From the NCBI GenBank assembly GCA_021307315.1, contig JAJSPD010000007.1, positions 930,001 to 994,000 of the forward strand: DNA of 64,000 nucleotides, written 5' to 3'. The translations under genes were made by a program, and so were the position numbers. The notes under the pieces are model-generated. The model had not been told where the DNA came from. It saw only the letters and a list, made by a program, of their open reading frames with translations, and did not search any database. The stretch is from Bisporella sp. PMI_857 (lineage: Eukaryota > Ascomycota > Leotiomycetes > Helotiales > Helotiaceae). This document shows positions 11,600 through 23,483 of this stretch, in pieces; position 1 is the stretch's first letter; the number at the start of each line of letters is the position of its first letter.

Positions 11600-11965
11600 A
11601 CTGTGGTGATGCTCGTGTTTCCACTATCGATGTCCGAGCGAACCGCATCGCTAAATTCCCGGCTGAGCTGCACAAAGTCTCCTTTCTTTTTATTAGATGC
11701 GGAATGCAAATAGCACGCTATTGCGCATTGTGACTCAGATGGCCGTATGTATCCTAGAATGGCACGAATAACAAACAGTCATGTCCAGTACTCACCTTAG
11801 CTCGAGCTTTCTTGCATTTCAGACACGCGTTGCGGGTTATAGAGTCGGGCACTCGACGTCTTTTGATAGAGATGCAGTTTGGCTCGGCTCTTGTTTTATT
11901 GCAGACCCGGCGAGGATTAGATCCACTAGCAGACCCGGATGAGGGTTGATAGCTTTGATTACTAG
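11600..11965 (-). pseudogene. Relic of a Zn2Cys6 transcription factor N-terminus
   Basis: On the - strand a frame ending at 11796 encodes a basic stretch and NACLKCKKARAK, the first half of a Zn2Cys6 binuclear cluster (C-x2-C-x6 and basic residues). It ends exactly at a GTGAGT donor. The second half of the cluster should begin CDG and supply three or four more cysteines. Downstream I find only a degenerate CAIACYLHSASNKKK in another frame, followed by a stop. The intron position after RAK is the same as in the intact factor at 59586, which supports common descent. No regulatory domain follows. Confidence 0.45.
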
Positions 11966-12240
11966 CAGAGCGGCTCTTGTCTCCGAAGGATGGGCGAAAC
12001 GATATCTTCCAAAGGAGCTATAACGCTGAGATTTCCAGGTAGTGGCGGTGATATCGCACCCTTTCACACGAATTGTGGGCCAGAGTTTCAAGAGTCTCAA
12101 TCTGTCTCAGAAATTCGTTTAGATAGTCACGCGTGTATTGGCACCTATCAATGAAAAGGACAAGTGCGCAGTTGCATTCCGATGCCTGCTAGGATGCGCA
12201 ATGCGAGCAGGTTTAGCCGAGGAATTGCCATCCAAGCCGG

Positions 12241-12870
12241 TTTAAGGGGTGGAGGGTAGATCATGAGATGTCTCTAGACTTTAGACATACTGCATATGAC
12301 ATCTTGTTGGTCGACTGGTTGCTTAGAAAAGGAGATACTTCCTGAAACTATTGTACATTAGCATCGAGGACTCGCCAGCAGTTTTTGCATCTGAGACTAT
12401 CTCACAAGTTGAATCGAATATTGTTTGAAGAGTGTCGGTGGGGAAAGATTTTAAGTCTTGGAGGGTGTCAGGATTTGACAAAATCTGAAAGTCAATGTGA
12501 GGCAGCGGGTGCTTTGACCGAGGTCAGTCAACTTGAGATAAGATTGCTGAATATCATTGAAGTTAGTAAAATCCTCCATAGTGCCTGACGTGACGAATGT
12601 TAACTTACATCATGCAGCGGGCCACATTTACTCTTAAATCAAAAATTTGACAGCAATTCGTTGTGTGTTATGTCAAGTCAGATTCTGGATGGGAGTTTCG
12701 CGCATATATATCTATATTTCCTGATACAGGTTGGCTGTGACATGTGATCCCTTCTTGTATTGGGATATGAAGAAGTAAGACAGCCCCCAAGACAATTGAA
12801 ATTAACCAAATGTCAGTGAGAATGTTGTGCCGCATTGATTGTCGGCGGAGTCTTGAACAGAACTAAGAGG
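12241..12870. repeat. Segmental duplication, copy 1 (partner 32181-32815)
   Basis: About 630 bp aligns in the same orientation with 32181-32815 at roughly 80-85 percent identity by eye. Shared landmarks are GGTGGAGGGTAGAT, GTGTCGGTGGGGAAAGA and GAGTGTTGTGCCGC-like blocks. On the - strand both copies begin an open frame (MEDFTNFND here, MENYTDFND in copy 2). In this copy a one-base difference shifts the frame after about 30 codons. Confidence 0.75.
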
Positions 12871-12885
12871 GAATCTAGATTATTC

Positions 12886-12960
12886 AACTAATATTACAAA
12901 AACTAATATTAAAAAAACTAATATTAGAAAAACTAATATCACAAAAATTAATAGTAAAAC
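12886..12960. repeat. AT-rich minisatellite, 5 x 15 bp
   Basis: Five tandem units of AACTAATATTANAAA; the last unit is the most diverged. It lies about 280 bp before the start of the RING/patatin-like gene. Confidence 0.8.
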
Positions 12961-13238
12961 AAGCCAAAAAATTATGATATTTATGTATGAATGAGGTCGA
13001 GGCTTAATTGAATGGAGGTAGGGATATGGGTGCTTGGAGAAGCTAAAATTAGTAAAGCGTTTTCTGTTTTTGAAATTTCTAATTTATGTTTTGGTTTCGG
13101 CTTTTTGAGAATATTGATGATGGAAACAGAAACTGATTTCTCAGAATTGAATTCATTGAGGCCGAGAAATCTCATGTGCCATGCAGAGAAGAAATATTAT
13201 AAGCCAAGGAGGCAGGCAAATTGCATGACATACCCAAT

Positions 13239-16207
13239 ATGTTGACATCATCTATCTGGCTTGATCTGAGGCTACTACGTAGCCCAGATTGCAATCCAGT
13301 TCTTGAAGAGCATTTCAGACCCCTTTCAAGCATCAAAGATGCTTCATATCCACAAATTGTTATGTTCATAGGGAAAAAAGCTAAAACGTTACATTTAGCA
13401 GACATATTTTCCGTTCGAAACACACTGGGCCATAACAAAATTCATCTGAATAATGTTACTGGTTACAATGAATCTCAGTCGCCAATTCTGGTAGCCGACT
13501 GTGAAATGCATGACATGTCAAGATGGAAAAAGGCTTTAGCTCGAACCAGATTAGGTGAAACGGAGCATCATTCTCTTCGATGGTGTTCAATCGATTCCAA
13601 TTCAGCGCCAACTTTGGTATACTCGCAGCTTGTTCTTCCATTCAGTACACTCGCTTGCTTCTTTGCAAGCGATTTCGGTGGCACTCGTAAAGTTGCAAGC
13701 ATTCTAGCATTATGGCTCGTAGTCATGAGTAACAGAGTGTCAAAGCAACCGATAGCTGTCAATTCAAAGATATTGATCGTGGTAGACTGGGATGACATCA
13801 GCACATTTGATGAGAAACTCATAACGATAGAATTTATGCAACAACTCCGGCAAGAGACAGAGAAAAGACGCTCTTCTTTGATGCAAAAGAATAAGGATCC
13901 TCTTTCCAACAACGAGTTTAACGAATTGCTTCGAGGTCAGTTTGGAGACATTCGAGTTGTTCCGCTCTTGCGGATAGGTAATGGGGATGTCGGTATCAAA
14001 TCTAAACAGGTCGACAGACTGAGGACAAGGATTCTACAGGAATCTCAAGATGTTCAGAACCTTCGGATTTCTGCTAGAATGGCATTCTCGGCGCAGCACC
14101 TTAAGTCGCTCTTTCACTCAGCTTGCATTCATTTTGCAAAGGATATCGTCACGCCATTCGAATTTATAAAGGCAGCACGCATTGAGAATCCAATCCCATG
14201 GGATTTTCATTTGCATCTTGCTACCTTGATGAAGCTTTCGAAACCTCCATTTTTGATGCTGTTTGTGGCGCCTGTCATTGCCTCAGCGCTTGCTCTTGAT
14301 GCGTATCCGCGGAAAATGCATAGTAAGTGTACTCCAAAAATATGCTGCAATGACTTATGCTTGCTTAGCCTTTGATCCTGAATATATGTTTGAAAGCTGG
14401 TATAGCGAAGTGTTAAGACAGTTACAAAATGAGGTCAACGTACTTGGACCAGAGACGTTTATGCAGTTCCGGTCAAAGGTTAAAACAGCCTTCTCTCAGC
14501 AAATACAGCAATGCTACGATCGCTCCAGTGATATCTCCGATATGCATCAAGAGATTCTAACTAAGTTCTCTGGTGTATGGATGAAAATATTGAGCCATAG
14601 AACGTGCCTCCGTTGTATTGCACGGCCGCCCCAGCAAATGTTGTCTTGTGGCCATTCGCTCTGCGATCTATGTGTCTCTAATTATGGCTGGACTTTTGGA
14701 GAAGATCCATGGAAGTTTTCAATAAAGCATTGTCCCTTGTGCCAAAGTTCTAACCAAGTCGAATTCTATTTGAAACCAGATACAGCCGGCGTTCGATGTT
14801 TGGTTTTCGATGGCCATGACAAGTTGGATATACAAAGATTAAAAACACTCGAGAGGAAAGTCGGACTACCTCTAAAGCTTCCAGATCTGTTCGACATTTG
14901 CACCGCTGCTGGACTGGGTACGTAATATCCATATATACCGAGCAATTTCTAAAACATGGATAGGCGCTTTAGTAAGCCTCCAGATATTCTGCAAGGGCAA
15001 TAGTATCGATGATTGCCAAGAGGAGCTCTTCAATAATTCTCTTTTACCTCTAGAGGAAGATGAAAGGATTGCCGGTCCTGGGGCAGGTCCTGGGGCACAT
15101 GAGGTCGAGGTCAACAAAAGACCTGCAAAACATTGGTCTTCGATACATGAACATGTCTTCAATGCTCAACAATGGACAAAGTCACTGAGCTTTAAGCCTT
15201 CCATTAACCACGCTCTGAAGAAGGTCTTCACTCCGGGAGGAAGATTATTTCAGTGCAATGGGCAAACAAAAATATCGATAGCAGCAATGACGGAGAAGCA
15301 TTCTGTACCTTGTATATTTGCGAATTACAATAAAAGCATGCATAAATCCGAAGGAGAAGTATTGATACGCCCACGTAATACCAAGCGAGAGATTTTTCTT
15401 TGGGAAATGTAAGCGAGAAGCATTATCATTGTAACTTCTACTAATACGATGCAGTGCTCGAATCTCGACTAGGTAATTCTATACCTACAAACTTGTCTGA
15501 ATTCAAAATTAACTCAATGTAGCACAAAACCATTCGTGGGATACAAGCAGAAGAAACGAAAAAGCACTAATGGGCTTATAGACATGACTTTGAGAGAACA
15601 AGATGTGATTTGGTCTCGTCAGCGAAAGCCAGTAGACGTTCTCATATGCTTGGGTGAAAACCCTGGAGATCCCCCACCCATAATCCCATCTATCCCGTGT
15701 ATAATAGACCAACGTTATTTGTACGATGCAGAACAAAATGCGGTGAATGGCGCTGATCGGGTACTTGCATCCCTATTCTATATTGAGCTTTTGGCAGTAC
15801 CACAACTAGTTGATATCGGATTTCGATGCACTGGGCATATTCGCTGCCGACTTCGCTCTGATGCAGAAGCCTACCAGATATTGATCACTCGACTACAAAA
15901 GACGAAAGCGCATTTCTACTATGCTGGACAGGTGGTACCTTGTATCACAAACCAGATATACAATCAAATACGCGAAGGAATCGGCTTCTCAAGATATTTT
16001 GAGATCGAGACGCCATCCCTCGATACCGTGCTTGATATCCGGATTGACGGCATTACGAAGTCAATCATGAGTATTAGTAACTGCCCATATATACTTAACA
16101 CCCTGATCGCCGATCAGAAGCTCAATTGTGTTTTTGGGAGTAGTGAGCGTAGGCGTGTTTACGCTGGAATATCAACGGACAGCTCAAATCCGTGTATAAT
16201 CGAGTGA
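13239..16207 (+). CDS. RING-finger protein with a catalytically dead patatin-like domain (926 aa, five exons)
   Basis: Exons are 13239-14322, 14369-14917, 14964-15408, 15455-15472 and 15523-16207. All four introns are 46-50 bp and all phases agree. Residues 1-400 are a fungus-specific region (STLACFFASDFGGTRKVA). A RING-like C3HC4 cluster follows at about 441-486 (TCLRCIARPPQQMLSCGHSLCDLC, then HCPLC; shown only in part). The next segment aligns with patatin phospholipases: TAGVRCLVFDGHDKLD where DGGGxRG is expected, LFDICTAAGLGALVSL where GTSxGG is expected, ARISTSTKPF matching ARATSAAPxF, and KSTNGLIDMT where the catalytic DGG is expected. Oxyanion-hole glycines, nucleophile Ser and catalytic Asp are therefore all gone. 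Fungal patatins of this type often act as NLR-like immune effectors. The 5' end is uncertain: the first in-frame ATG was taken. Confidence 0.7.
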
Positions 16208-16986
16208 GCACAGCAAGCGATCACCATTGTTGGATCTTAGGACTGACATGCCAAGATGTTGAGCACGACTGTGATGAGGCGCAACTAGAGCGACCTTGTG
16301 CTTATAGCAAAGCCATCAACCATTTGCGCCAAGAGAGGTTATATGTGGCTAGTTCCTCTCGCCAGTAAAAATATGATCAGGTATAGGAAATTAATAAAGG
16401 AACTGGATGAACGTTGAAATAAGGCAAATGAGCTACGAAGCACATCCTCAAGCAATAACACTCTCATTCACTTTTTCGTGATTCCAAAGTGGCACCTTGG
16501 CGTACTTCTGCCCTGCAACCACATTTTGTTCCACGGTAAGCTTTTCCTGTATAACCCCGAGTCTCTCTAGAAACACTGCCGTCCTTGAAGAATCTATCTT
16601 GGAACTCTCAGGTTCTACAGATCCGTGTTTTCAAGCTCCTAAGCCCCCGCGACCTGGGTGGTAGCACAATGTGTAATTTGTTTTCATATTAATCCTTGAA
16701 CCTTCACCCCACCTTGCTACTTACCTCCATGGGAAGCTCGCACCATTTTCATCCATTGCATGGTGGTTGGGCAGGCATTGTCGTCCTCCCATGTCTGTAT
16801 AGGCTCTAAGTGAGAAGGGCATTATCACTCTGCTCTCTGTGCTCACCACCCCTGATTCGTCATATTCTCAAGTTGGCAATAATAATAGAGGTAGTTAAAG
16901 GTAGAATTGCCAGATCACATGATGGCCAACCTCGTGATCATGCACGGGCCACAGAACCGAGCTTTGGCATTGTGGCCGTTTCACGA
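16208..16986. other. Intergenic stretch between convergent genes
   Basis: Contains the 3' flanks of the RING/patatin-like gene (+) and the JmjC-SET gene (-). No gene-like frame is seen. Confidence 0.4.
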
Positions 16987-19644
16987 TCAGCCTCGTTGAC
17001 GTGTTGAATTGCAGACTTCGCAGAAACATTTTTTTCCCTGTCCCTTTAGGAAATTACTCCCGCAAGAGGCAGTTATTTCGCCATTATGCGGTATATCCTG
17101 AATTGCGACGAGCATTTGCCTCCACAACCCAGATATCTTCATTACGCAGAACTTTGCAGAAGGGAGACACGAGTGATTGACCTTCCTAACCCAATTACCC
17201 ATTTCTCTTGAGTAAATCTGAGCGACAGGCTCATCGTTAAGATCGGGTCTTATAAACTCCATGGACCAGCCGTCGTGAAAAGTTTCGAGAGGTACGACTT
17301 CCCCGCGATATTCCTCCAGAATTTGACCTTTTACGTAGGCTGACCCATTCACACGAACGCCTTGCCCCTTTCCCCGTTCATTCGTGATCCGAGGTTTGTT
17401 CTCAGGTATACATGTAGTTATACAACTGCATTTTTCTCTATTGCATAGATCGCATTGCCGATCGGAAGAGGGAACCCACATCGGGTGCTGTGGCCAGTCC
17501 CAAAGCCAACGGTCTGGTTTCGGCCAGTGATATTTCTCGGGACTGTACTCATTTTCCGTTATCACAGAGAACTTTTCCATGAAGGGAGCTAGCTCTTTCA
17601 CGGATAACCGAGAGATCTCGCTAGGATCCTCGCCCTCCCATTTGAACTCGGGGACTTCCGCGTCAGCCCAAATCGATGCTTGGAAGATATTCCCTGCGCG
17701 ACACAGAGGCTGTACGAACTCGTTAGCTTTTAGAAGAGAGTGAAACAGCTCTATGTCTTTGCTAGAGAGCTCATGACACACACGACCAGATATCTGGAGA
17801 CTTTCCCCATCCTCCCGGTTCGGAGGAATAAGGCACAAGAGGCCGTCGAAGCTGCCACATACTCTTTTCCATCGCCGGCCTTCTTCAAGATAATGATGTA
17901 ATTTTTTACGGTTCGTCTTATTGTTTTCCCAGCCAAGGTCATTTATAAGGTTTGTAATGGCTACTGGATCTGCACGCACCCGGCCATCCTTCCTTTCATC
18001 TATCACTTCCGCTAGCTTAAGCTTCGCAAAGCGGTCTAAGAACTCAGTGAGATGTGACCTTTTGTCTAAAGCGCTAATGGCCTGTACGAGGTGCACAGCA
18101 GGAGCCTCGCCATCACTATTCTCGAAAAAAGGTTTCAGTAGATCTCTCCAGCTGCAGATCAGAGTGCACAAGTGACGAAAAGCTTCTTTCCCACAAACGG
18201 CCTCCAGAAGACTACCTATTTGCGGCTGGACTAGTGGCGTCCTCGACTGAGGCTCGGTCAGAATGGCCTTCCTTTTCGACGGGATAATATTCGGTTGCAC
18301 TTTGTTTCGCAGCAGACGCATCCTCTTGTGTGCTTGAACTTCAGCCCGTGGACCCCCTTCCTCATGAAGTCGTAAGTGGGCTGCCGTTATCGAATGCGTA
18401 TCACAGTGTTTCTGACAGAATTTGTAACCGTTGGGAATCGTTGGTAACGAGCCGTATAGAATGTTGATTGCAATAGCGTAATTGGATCCCATGTTTAAGA
18501 CCTGGTGAAACGCTCCTGGCTCTGTCACAATTGCTTCTCCTGGCATGCAATAGTCAAGCGAGTATGGAATCTTCCACTCATCCAGTTTTCTCGGGGTAAT
18601 AACACGGCTAAGATGGCGTAACGCCTGGGAACAATTTTCTATCTCGGAGAATTCCTGACTCATGTGACGCTCTAGTTCTTTCTCGTAAACTGGCTCCACT
18701 ACAAGCCAAAATTTGCGTTCCCCGGATCGTAACAGGTTTATTGAGCGAAACTTGGCATCCTCCCCATGCATGACTGAAAAAGACACCCCGAAGCTCAGAT
18801 AGGCGTAAGTTGTTCCGATGCCGCGAAGCTTCTCGTAACCATCGACTCGTTTCAGACCCTCTCCAGGACTAAGCTCAATATCTGGAAACAGAGGGTCTCC
18901 GATAACATAAAGCATATTTTGCGGAGCTTTCTTGAGTGTGCCCTCCCAAAATTCTTTCAGCGATCCTTGCGTCCAGGGTTTTATCTGGCTCTCAGGAAGC
19001 GGAAAGCCAGGGAATTTAATTTCTTCATTCTTTTCTTTAGTCACCTTAAGGAATCCTCGAGAATCCAATTGGCACGAGAAGTTCGTGCAATGATCTTTCC
19101 CCGGCTGGTTAAAAGAGGCCTCTTCTACAACGAGAGGTGGTAAGTCTTGGACCGCAAGCTTAAAATAGCCTTTCCTTCTGACCCATGGATTGGATGAAAA
19201 CTGAACGAACTTTGCTTCATTTAGGTTTCCGCTAATATCTTCGTAGTTGCAAGTAAATGCATTTCCTTCCTCTGACTGTGGATCAACTAATGCATTATTT
19301 AACTGAGCAGTGCAGTTGAGAGATTCGGTCGAAGTGCACCGAACAGGCAGTGGGAGGCCTTGTGGCGGAGGCTCATCTGTCTGGTCTGGACGTGCCACTA
19401 CCTCAGATGCATTGGCGGCCACTGATTCTTGTTGTCTGTTTTCAGGAATTGCTTGAAGCACTTGAGTCTGATGTTGTGAGGGAGCTTCAGGTTGCAACTC
19501 TCCTTCTGGCGCAGCTTCTCCATTCGTCGCTGATGCATCGCTTAGCAAGTTGCCCCCATCTATGGATGAGCGTACGTCGAGCGACTTCTTGACACTCTTT
19601 ATTTCTACTAAAATTTCATTCAAATAATACACAATTTCCTCCAC
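16987..19644 (-). CDS. JmjC-SET fusion protein (885 aa)
   Basis: A single open exon. Residues about 230-400 form a JmjC-like cupin with Fe(II)-type ligands H293-x-E295 (VMHGEDAKF) and H380 (GAFHQVLNMG), plus the 2-oxoglutarate-side pattern KFWLVVEP. A helical linker with basic residues follows. Cysteine-rich residues at about 715-735 (DLCNREKCSCITTC) precede a SET domain of about 745-870 with KGQGVRVNGSAYVKGQILEEY, NHSCLPSAKF (from residue 823) and a post-SET CFCEVC. JmjC enzymes demethylate and SET enzymes methylate lysines, so one polypeptide carrying both is unusual. The usual SET tyrosine near the C-terminus is replaced: GEITASCG stands where ELTxDYG is expected. SET catalysis is therefore doubtful while JmjC looks intact. 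Nuclear action on chromatin is inferred. Confidence 0.8.
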   Translation of the reverse strand: MEEIVYYLNEILVEIKSVKKSLDVRSSIDGGNLLSDASATNGEAAPEGELQPEAPSQHQTQVLQAIPENRQQESVAANASEVVARPDQTDEPPPQGLPLPVRCTSTESLNCTAQLNNALVDPQSEEGNAFTCNYEDISGNLNEAKFVQFSSNPWVRRKGYFKLAVQDLPPLVVEEASFNQPGKDHCTNFSCQLDSRGFLKVTKEKNEEIKFPGFPLPESQIKPWTQGSLKEFWEGTLKKAPQNMLYVIGDPLFPDIELSPGEGLKRVDGYEKLRGIGTTYAYLSFGVSFSVMHGEDAKFRSINLLRSGERKFWLVVEPVYEKELERHMSQEFSEIENCSQALRHLSRVITPRKLDEWKIPYSLDYCMPGEAIVTEPGAFHQVLNMGSNYAIAINILYGSLPTIPNGYKFCQKHCDTHSITAAHLRLHEEGGPRAEVQAHKRMRLLRNKVQPNIIPSKRKAILTEPQSRTPLVQPQIGSLLEAVCGKEAFRHLCTLICSWRDLLKPFFENSDGEAPAVHLVQAISALDKRSHLTEFLDRFAKLKLAEVIDERKDGRVRADPVAITNLINDLGWENNKTNRKKLHHYLEEGRRWKRVCGSFDGLLCLIPPNREDGESLQISGRVCHELSSKDIELFHSLLKANEFVQPLCRAGNIFQASIWADAEVPEFKWEGEDPSEISRLSVKELAPFMEKFSVITENEYSPEKYHWPKPDRWLWDWPQHPMWVPSSDRQCDLCNREKCSCITTCIPENKPRITNERGKGQGVRVNGSAYVKGQILEEYRGEVVPLETFHDGWSMEFIRPDLNDEPVAQIYSREMGNWVRKVNHSCLPSAKFCVMKISGLWRQMLVAIQDIPHNGEITASCGSNFLKGQGKKCFCEVCNSTRQRG

Positions 19645-19689
19645 CCATTCCGGTCGGCCGTCTGAGGTCTTAGTGCGAAGAGAGTGCTT

Positions 19690-20718
19690 ACTGGATTCTC
19701 GAATTTCCCAGCTTTCTTCACGAGCTTCAAGACCGCAAGTACGCGTTCGTCTATTGTTTGCTCGGACAACTTTCCGCTTTCGATAGCGGCCTTGGTACCT
19801 GGGATTTTTCGGTGGTTGGCTGGCCCGGGCATCTCGAGGTCCAACCCAGCAAGCAGGGACTCTGTGCCGGAATTTGTTCCACCCCAGTCACTCATGACAA
19901 GGCCCTTGAATCCCCACTGCTCACGAAGGACATCTTGGATAAGATACTTTGACATGTCCGCGTGCGTGCCGTTGAGCAAGTTGTACGATGTCATTACCGC
20001 CCAAGGGTTGGCAGCTTTGACAGCGATTTCAAACGGCTTCATGTATATTTCCCTTTGTGTATAGGTCCCATATATCAAAATTTTATGGAGTAACTATAAA
20101 ACATACCGTAGTGCCCGCTGGCTTACATTGGAGTTCATGGAGTGTCTCTTAGTCTCCTGTTCATTGGCAGCAAAATGCTTGATCGTGGCGCCTACACCTT
20201 GGGCCTGTACGCCATTGATATAGGCCGTTGCAAGCCTTCCAGCAAGCAATGGGTCCTCGGAGAAAGACTCGAAGTTCCTACCACCGAGTGGGGATCGATG
20301 AGGATTTACAGTCGGCGCAAGGCTGCTATGTTATTAGTAACTAGATAGCATACTAAGGTAGCAGGGGCTATACACGACCCGGGCTCCTTTGCTGATTGTC
20401 TCGCCAGCCAATGCGCTGCCTATCTACGCAACGAGCATTTCATCCCATGTTGCAGCGAGGCACACGGAGGCCGGAAAACAAGCGGCAGTGGTCCCATTGT
20501 CCCATTGTCCGCCACGAGCACCGTTTGGACCATCAGAGACCTCGGTGAGTTAGTCACGTAGCAACCCTCAGCTAAATTTAACACAAACTTACTCGCAAAG
20601 ATGGGATACTCAATCTCGTAACCGGAAATGTCTCCCAAAAGTTTCGTCCAGCAAGCAGGGATATCTTCTCCTCGAGCGTCAATTGTGGGATGAGGAGTTC
20701 GACATTGATATCGGCCAT
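19690..20718 (-). pseudogene. GH3 beta-glucosidase relic
   Basis: Starts MADINVELLIPQLTLEEKIS and continues in pieces: VSDGPNGARGGQW, LAATWDEMLVA, LGGRNFESFSEDPLLAG, IKHFAANEQETKRHS, and after an intron LLNGTHADMSKYLI and GLVMSDWGGTNSG with the nucleophile Asp of SDW. This is the N-terminal (alpha/beta)8 domain of a family 3 beta-glucosidase. An in-frame TAG interrupts it after DEMLVA, at a position where the family has a normal residue. The match stops after KKAGKFENPVS, so the second sandwich and Fn3-like domains are absent; the JmjC-SET start codon lies about 50 bp away. It cannot encode an active enzyme. Confidence 0.75.
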
Positions 20719-20961
20719 GATGTCGTCTAAAAAGACCTCCTGAAGCACGTGATTCGCCCCCTTCTTGGACACATCCCAGATATTCTTTAGTATTTATTGA
20801 CAGTTTCCTCAACTTTCTAAGATGTGAATTGGTTCATCAACACATCCCCGAGCGGACCAATGATAGTTTATAGAGGAGCCGACGGCTCAATGACCCTGAA
20901 TTTCCAATATATTTCTTTAAGCTCCTTTTGACTATCAACTCATAGACCAGAAATCTTCCAA

Positions 20962-23318
20962 TTACGCTGGTGGCTTGGGTACCTCAATTCCCTCAGCAAT
21001 CAACGCAGGTACAATTGCCAGCCTTGCTTCGGCAAGAGAATTGCATAGATTATGCTTCATCAGAATTCGTGCTAACTCATCACAAGCACCGCCATTGCTG
21101 TGTACGAATTTCGCGAGCTCAGCCCTCTTCTGTATAGCGAGATCCATCATAAAGGATGCAAAGAGATCGATAGCGATGACATACTCCTCTTCGTATTCGT
21201 TTTGTACGCCACTAAGGGTGACCAGTTCGCATTCTGAGTTTGTGTCGATAGTCTTGTATCTGCAATTCATGCGTTTATTAATGAGTTGTTCTGCCTATTT
21301 GTGTTTTATTGCTGCGGTGATAGGGATACGAGCTAAACATGTACCTTTCTTGAAAAAGCATGCTATATCTATAGCCAAGCACATTCCAAATCCCATCTTC
21401 ATAGGCTTGACGCCGTAGGTTTATTTCACGGATCTGTCCTGTAGGATCGCGCATCCAGCTTCCTATCTGCCTGTGTTGAGTACCAGCCCATTCTTGAAGC
21501 TGTAATTTGCGCGCCTCAAGATCATCAACCTTACACTGCCCGATGATTCGCAGGGAGCCGTACTTGTACGTCTGACTGTGCCGATAGTAATACGTTAGGG
21601 TAATTATGGCGCGTATCATAGCCCTAGGGGAAGGACTAGAAATGTGTTTGAAAATGTCGAGTGGCAAAATATTTTCTACGGATGAAGTGCCCGTGGAGTT
21701 CTTCAGTACTAAATGCTGTGACCATGCTAGCGGTTGCTTGTCATCGGTGCCAATGATCCTTTCAAGAATCTCATTTATGGCACTGTATAGATTTGACGCT
21801 GTGTCTGCGAAGTCTTTGTGTAACGGCTCGAAGGCTGAAAATGTGGAATGGAGGTTGAGCATTCGGTTGATTTTATGAACTTGAGGATCCGTAGCTACTA
21901 AGATCTCCCTTCTCTGCCCTATTGCAGGATTTACTATGTTGAAATCGCGGAAGGTGCGTGGGCCATCAAAATTGGTGATATCGAAACCAATTTTACCATA
22001 TTCGCTCGGCATGTAGCAATAGGCGGATTCAAGGTGTGAAGCGAGATGTGCAGCTTCTAAACAATTTTCAAGAGCGAGCGGTATTGGATTTGGCGGATCG
22101 CCCACATGGCGTCGTAGCAAGGCTCGAAGGATGGCAAGAAGAAAAGTTGCTCCGAGTTGTAAGATACCGGCTGACCAATGTAGCTCTCGTGTTCCAACGT
22201 TTTGGCAGACGAAGCCGGCCAAGGTCAATATGGATCCAACAATTGTGGGCATAACTCTTGACGCCTTATCTGGTCTCTTCTCACCCGGGGATTTAGGTCG
22301 CCAGTCTCTAAACGAAACACGAATCTGGTTGTTATTTTCGGCATTTTTGATAAGGTAGGCTGGAAGGTTTAGCTCGGAAATCTTTCGCTGGAGTCGGATG
22401 ATCCGGAGGCAATCAAAATCCTCTTCTCTGATCATTGGGTTTTGATCTTTGGTTCTTGGCGTGATAACAAATTCCGTTGTGCTGCTCTCGACGACTCGAG
22501 AGCAAATTGAAACACCAATAGCAATAATAAGTGTGCCAACTGCCCAGATAGGGTAGCCGTATGATGCGACAATGCTTTTTGCCCTCGGCCACTTCCAGTA
22601 ATAGACGGCGAGTGCATTGATGACCATGACGGTAGCTTGGATCAGAATACCCGAAACCATAAAAAGATTGACCTCCCATGGCTTCGGGATGGCGTTTTCA
22701 ATATTAAGTGTGATATTGGGCGCCTTTTTGTCCATATCGTGATACACAGGCCAACCCGGCACTCTCTTTCCGTTCTGGAGCACATCTAGCATACGCTCTG
22801 CCATCAATGGGGGCGCTAGTGGAACAGCAGCAGCCTCATTCATGCGTCCGCGCTGCCATTTAGTGTCATAAACCAACTCTCTAGTTTCTGCTGGTCCAGT
22901 CTGTCTGATCACTCGATTGCCATCCCATATTTCACGAACGTTTTGTGAAGTCGATGAGAGAATCTCTTTCTCTTCGTCATCCGGAGAATCTCGTGCTCTG
23001 AAAGGTAAGATTTAGTTCCTGCTGATGTATCCAAATAATTAAGCTGTTTACATACCTGCCAATGAATGACTTCATGAACTGGTTTCCACCAATTCGGATT
23101 GCGCAGACAACGACTGTCATGATACCGATAGGGGCTACGCCGAGAAGGATGCTATCTGCCCAACCCATCGAGGTTGATAGGAACTGCTTGGTGATTTCGT
23201 CACCAAAAAGGGTCAATAGAGGTGCAAAGTTAGAGAAGGCATTGTTTGCGAAATACTGGGTGTCCACCACCGGGGAAGCGGACGTTACTAATGGTGAGAG
23301 GGAGCTGGTTGTTCCCAT
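20962..23318 (-). CDS. Multi-span membrane protein, fungus-specific (737 aa, three exons)
   Basis: Exons are 23318-23056, 22997-21345 and 21259-20962. Introns of 58 and 85 bp join in phase. Hydrophobic segments include DSILLGVAPIGIMTVVVCAI (about residues 54-75), LFMVSGILIQATVMVINAL, GYPIWAVGTLIIAIGVSIC, MPTIVGSILTLAGFVC and an ILQLGATFLLAIL segment, suggesting five transmembrane helices. The C-terminal half is soluble and helical, without a motif I can name. Proteins of this layout are common in Pezizomycotina genomes and have no assigned function. The gene looks intact. It lies next to the GH3 relic but is not obviously linked to it. Confidence 0.75.
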
Positions 23319-23483
23319 CGCGTCATATAAAGCTCTTTATTAGAAAACCATGTGTTTACCAAAGATAGTCGAGGATACGTGGGTAAGTAGTAAAGGCAGT
23401 TCACAGATAAGAGGAAGATGAGAAAAATCAGAACCTTGGCACGTGAAAATAAAAATGGCTAAGCGGCTTACACTCACCCACCA

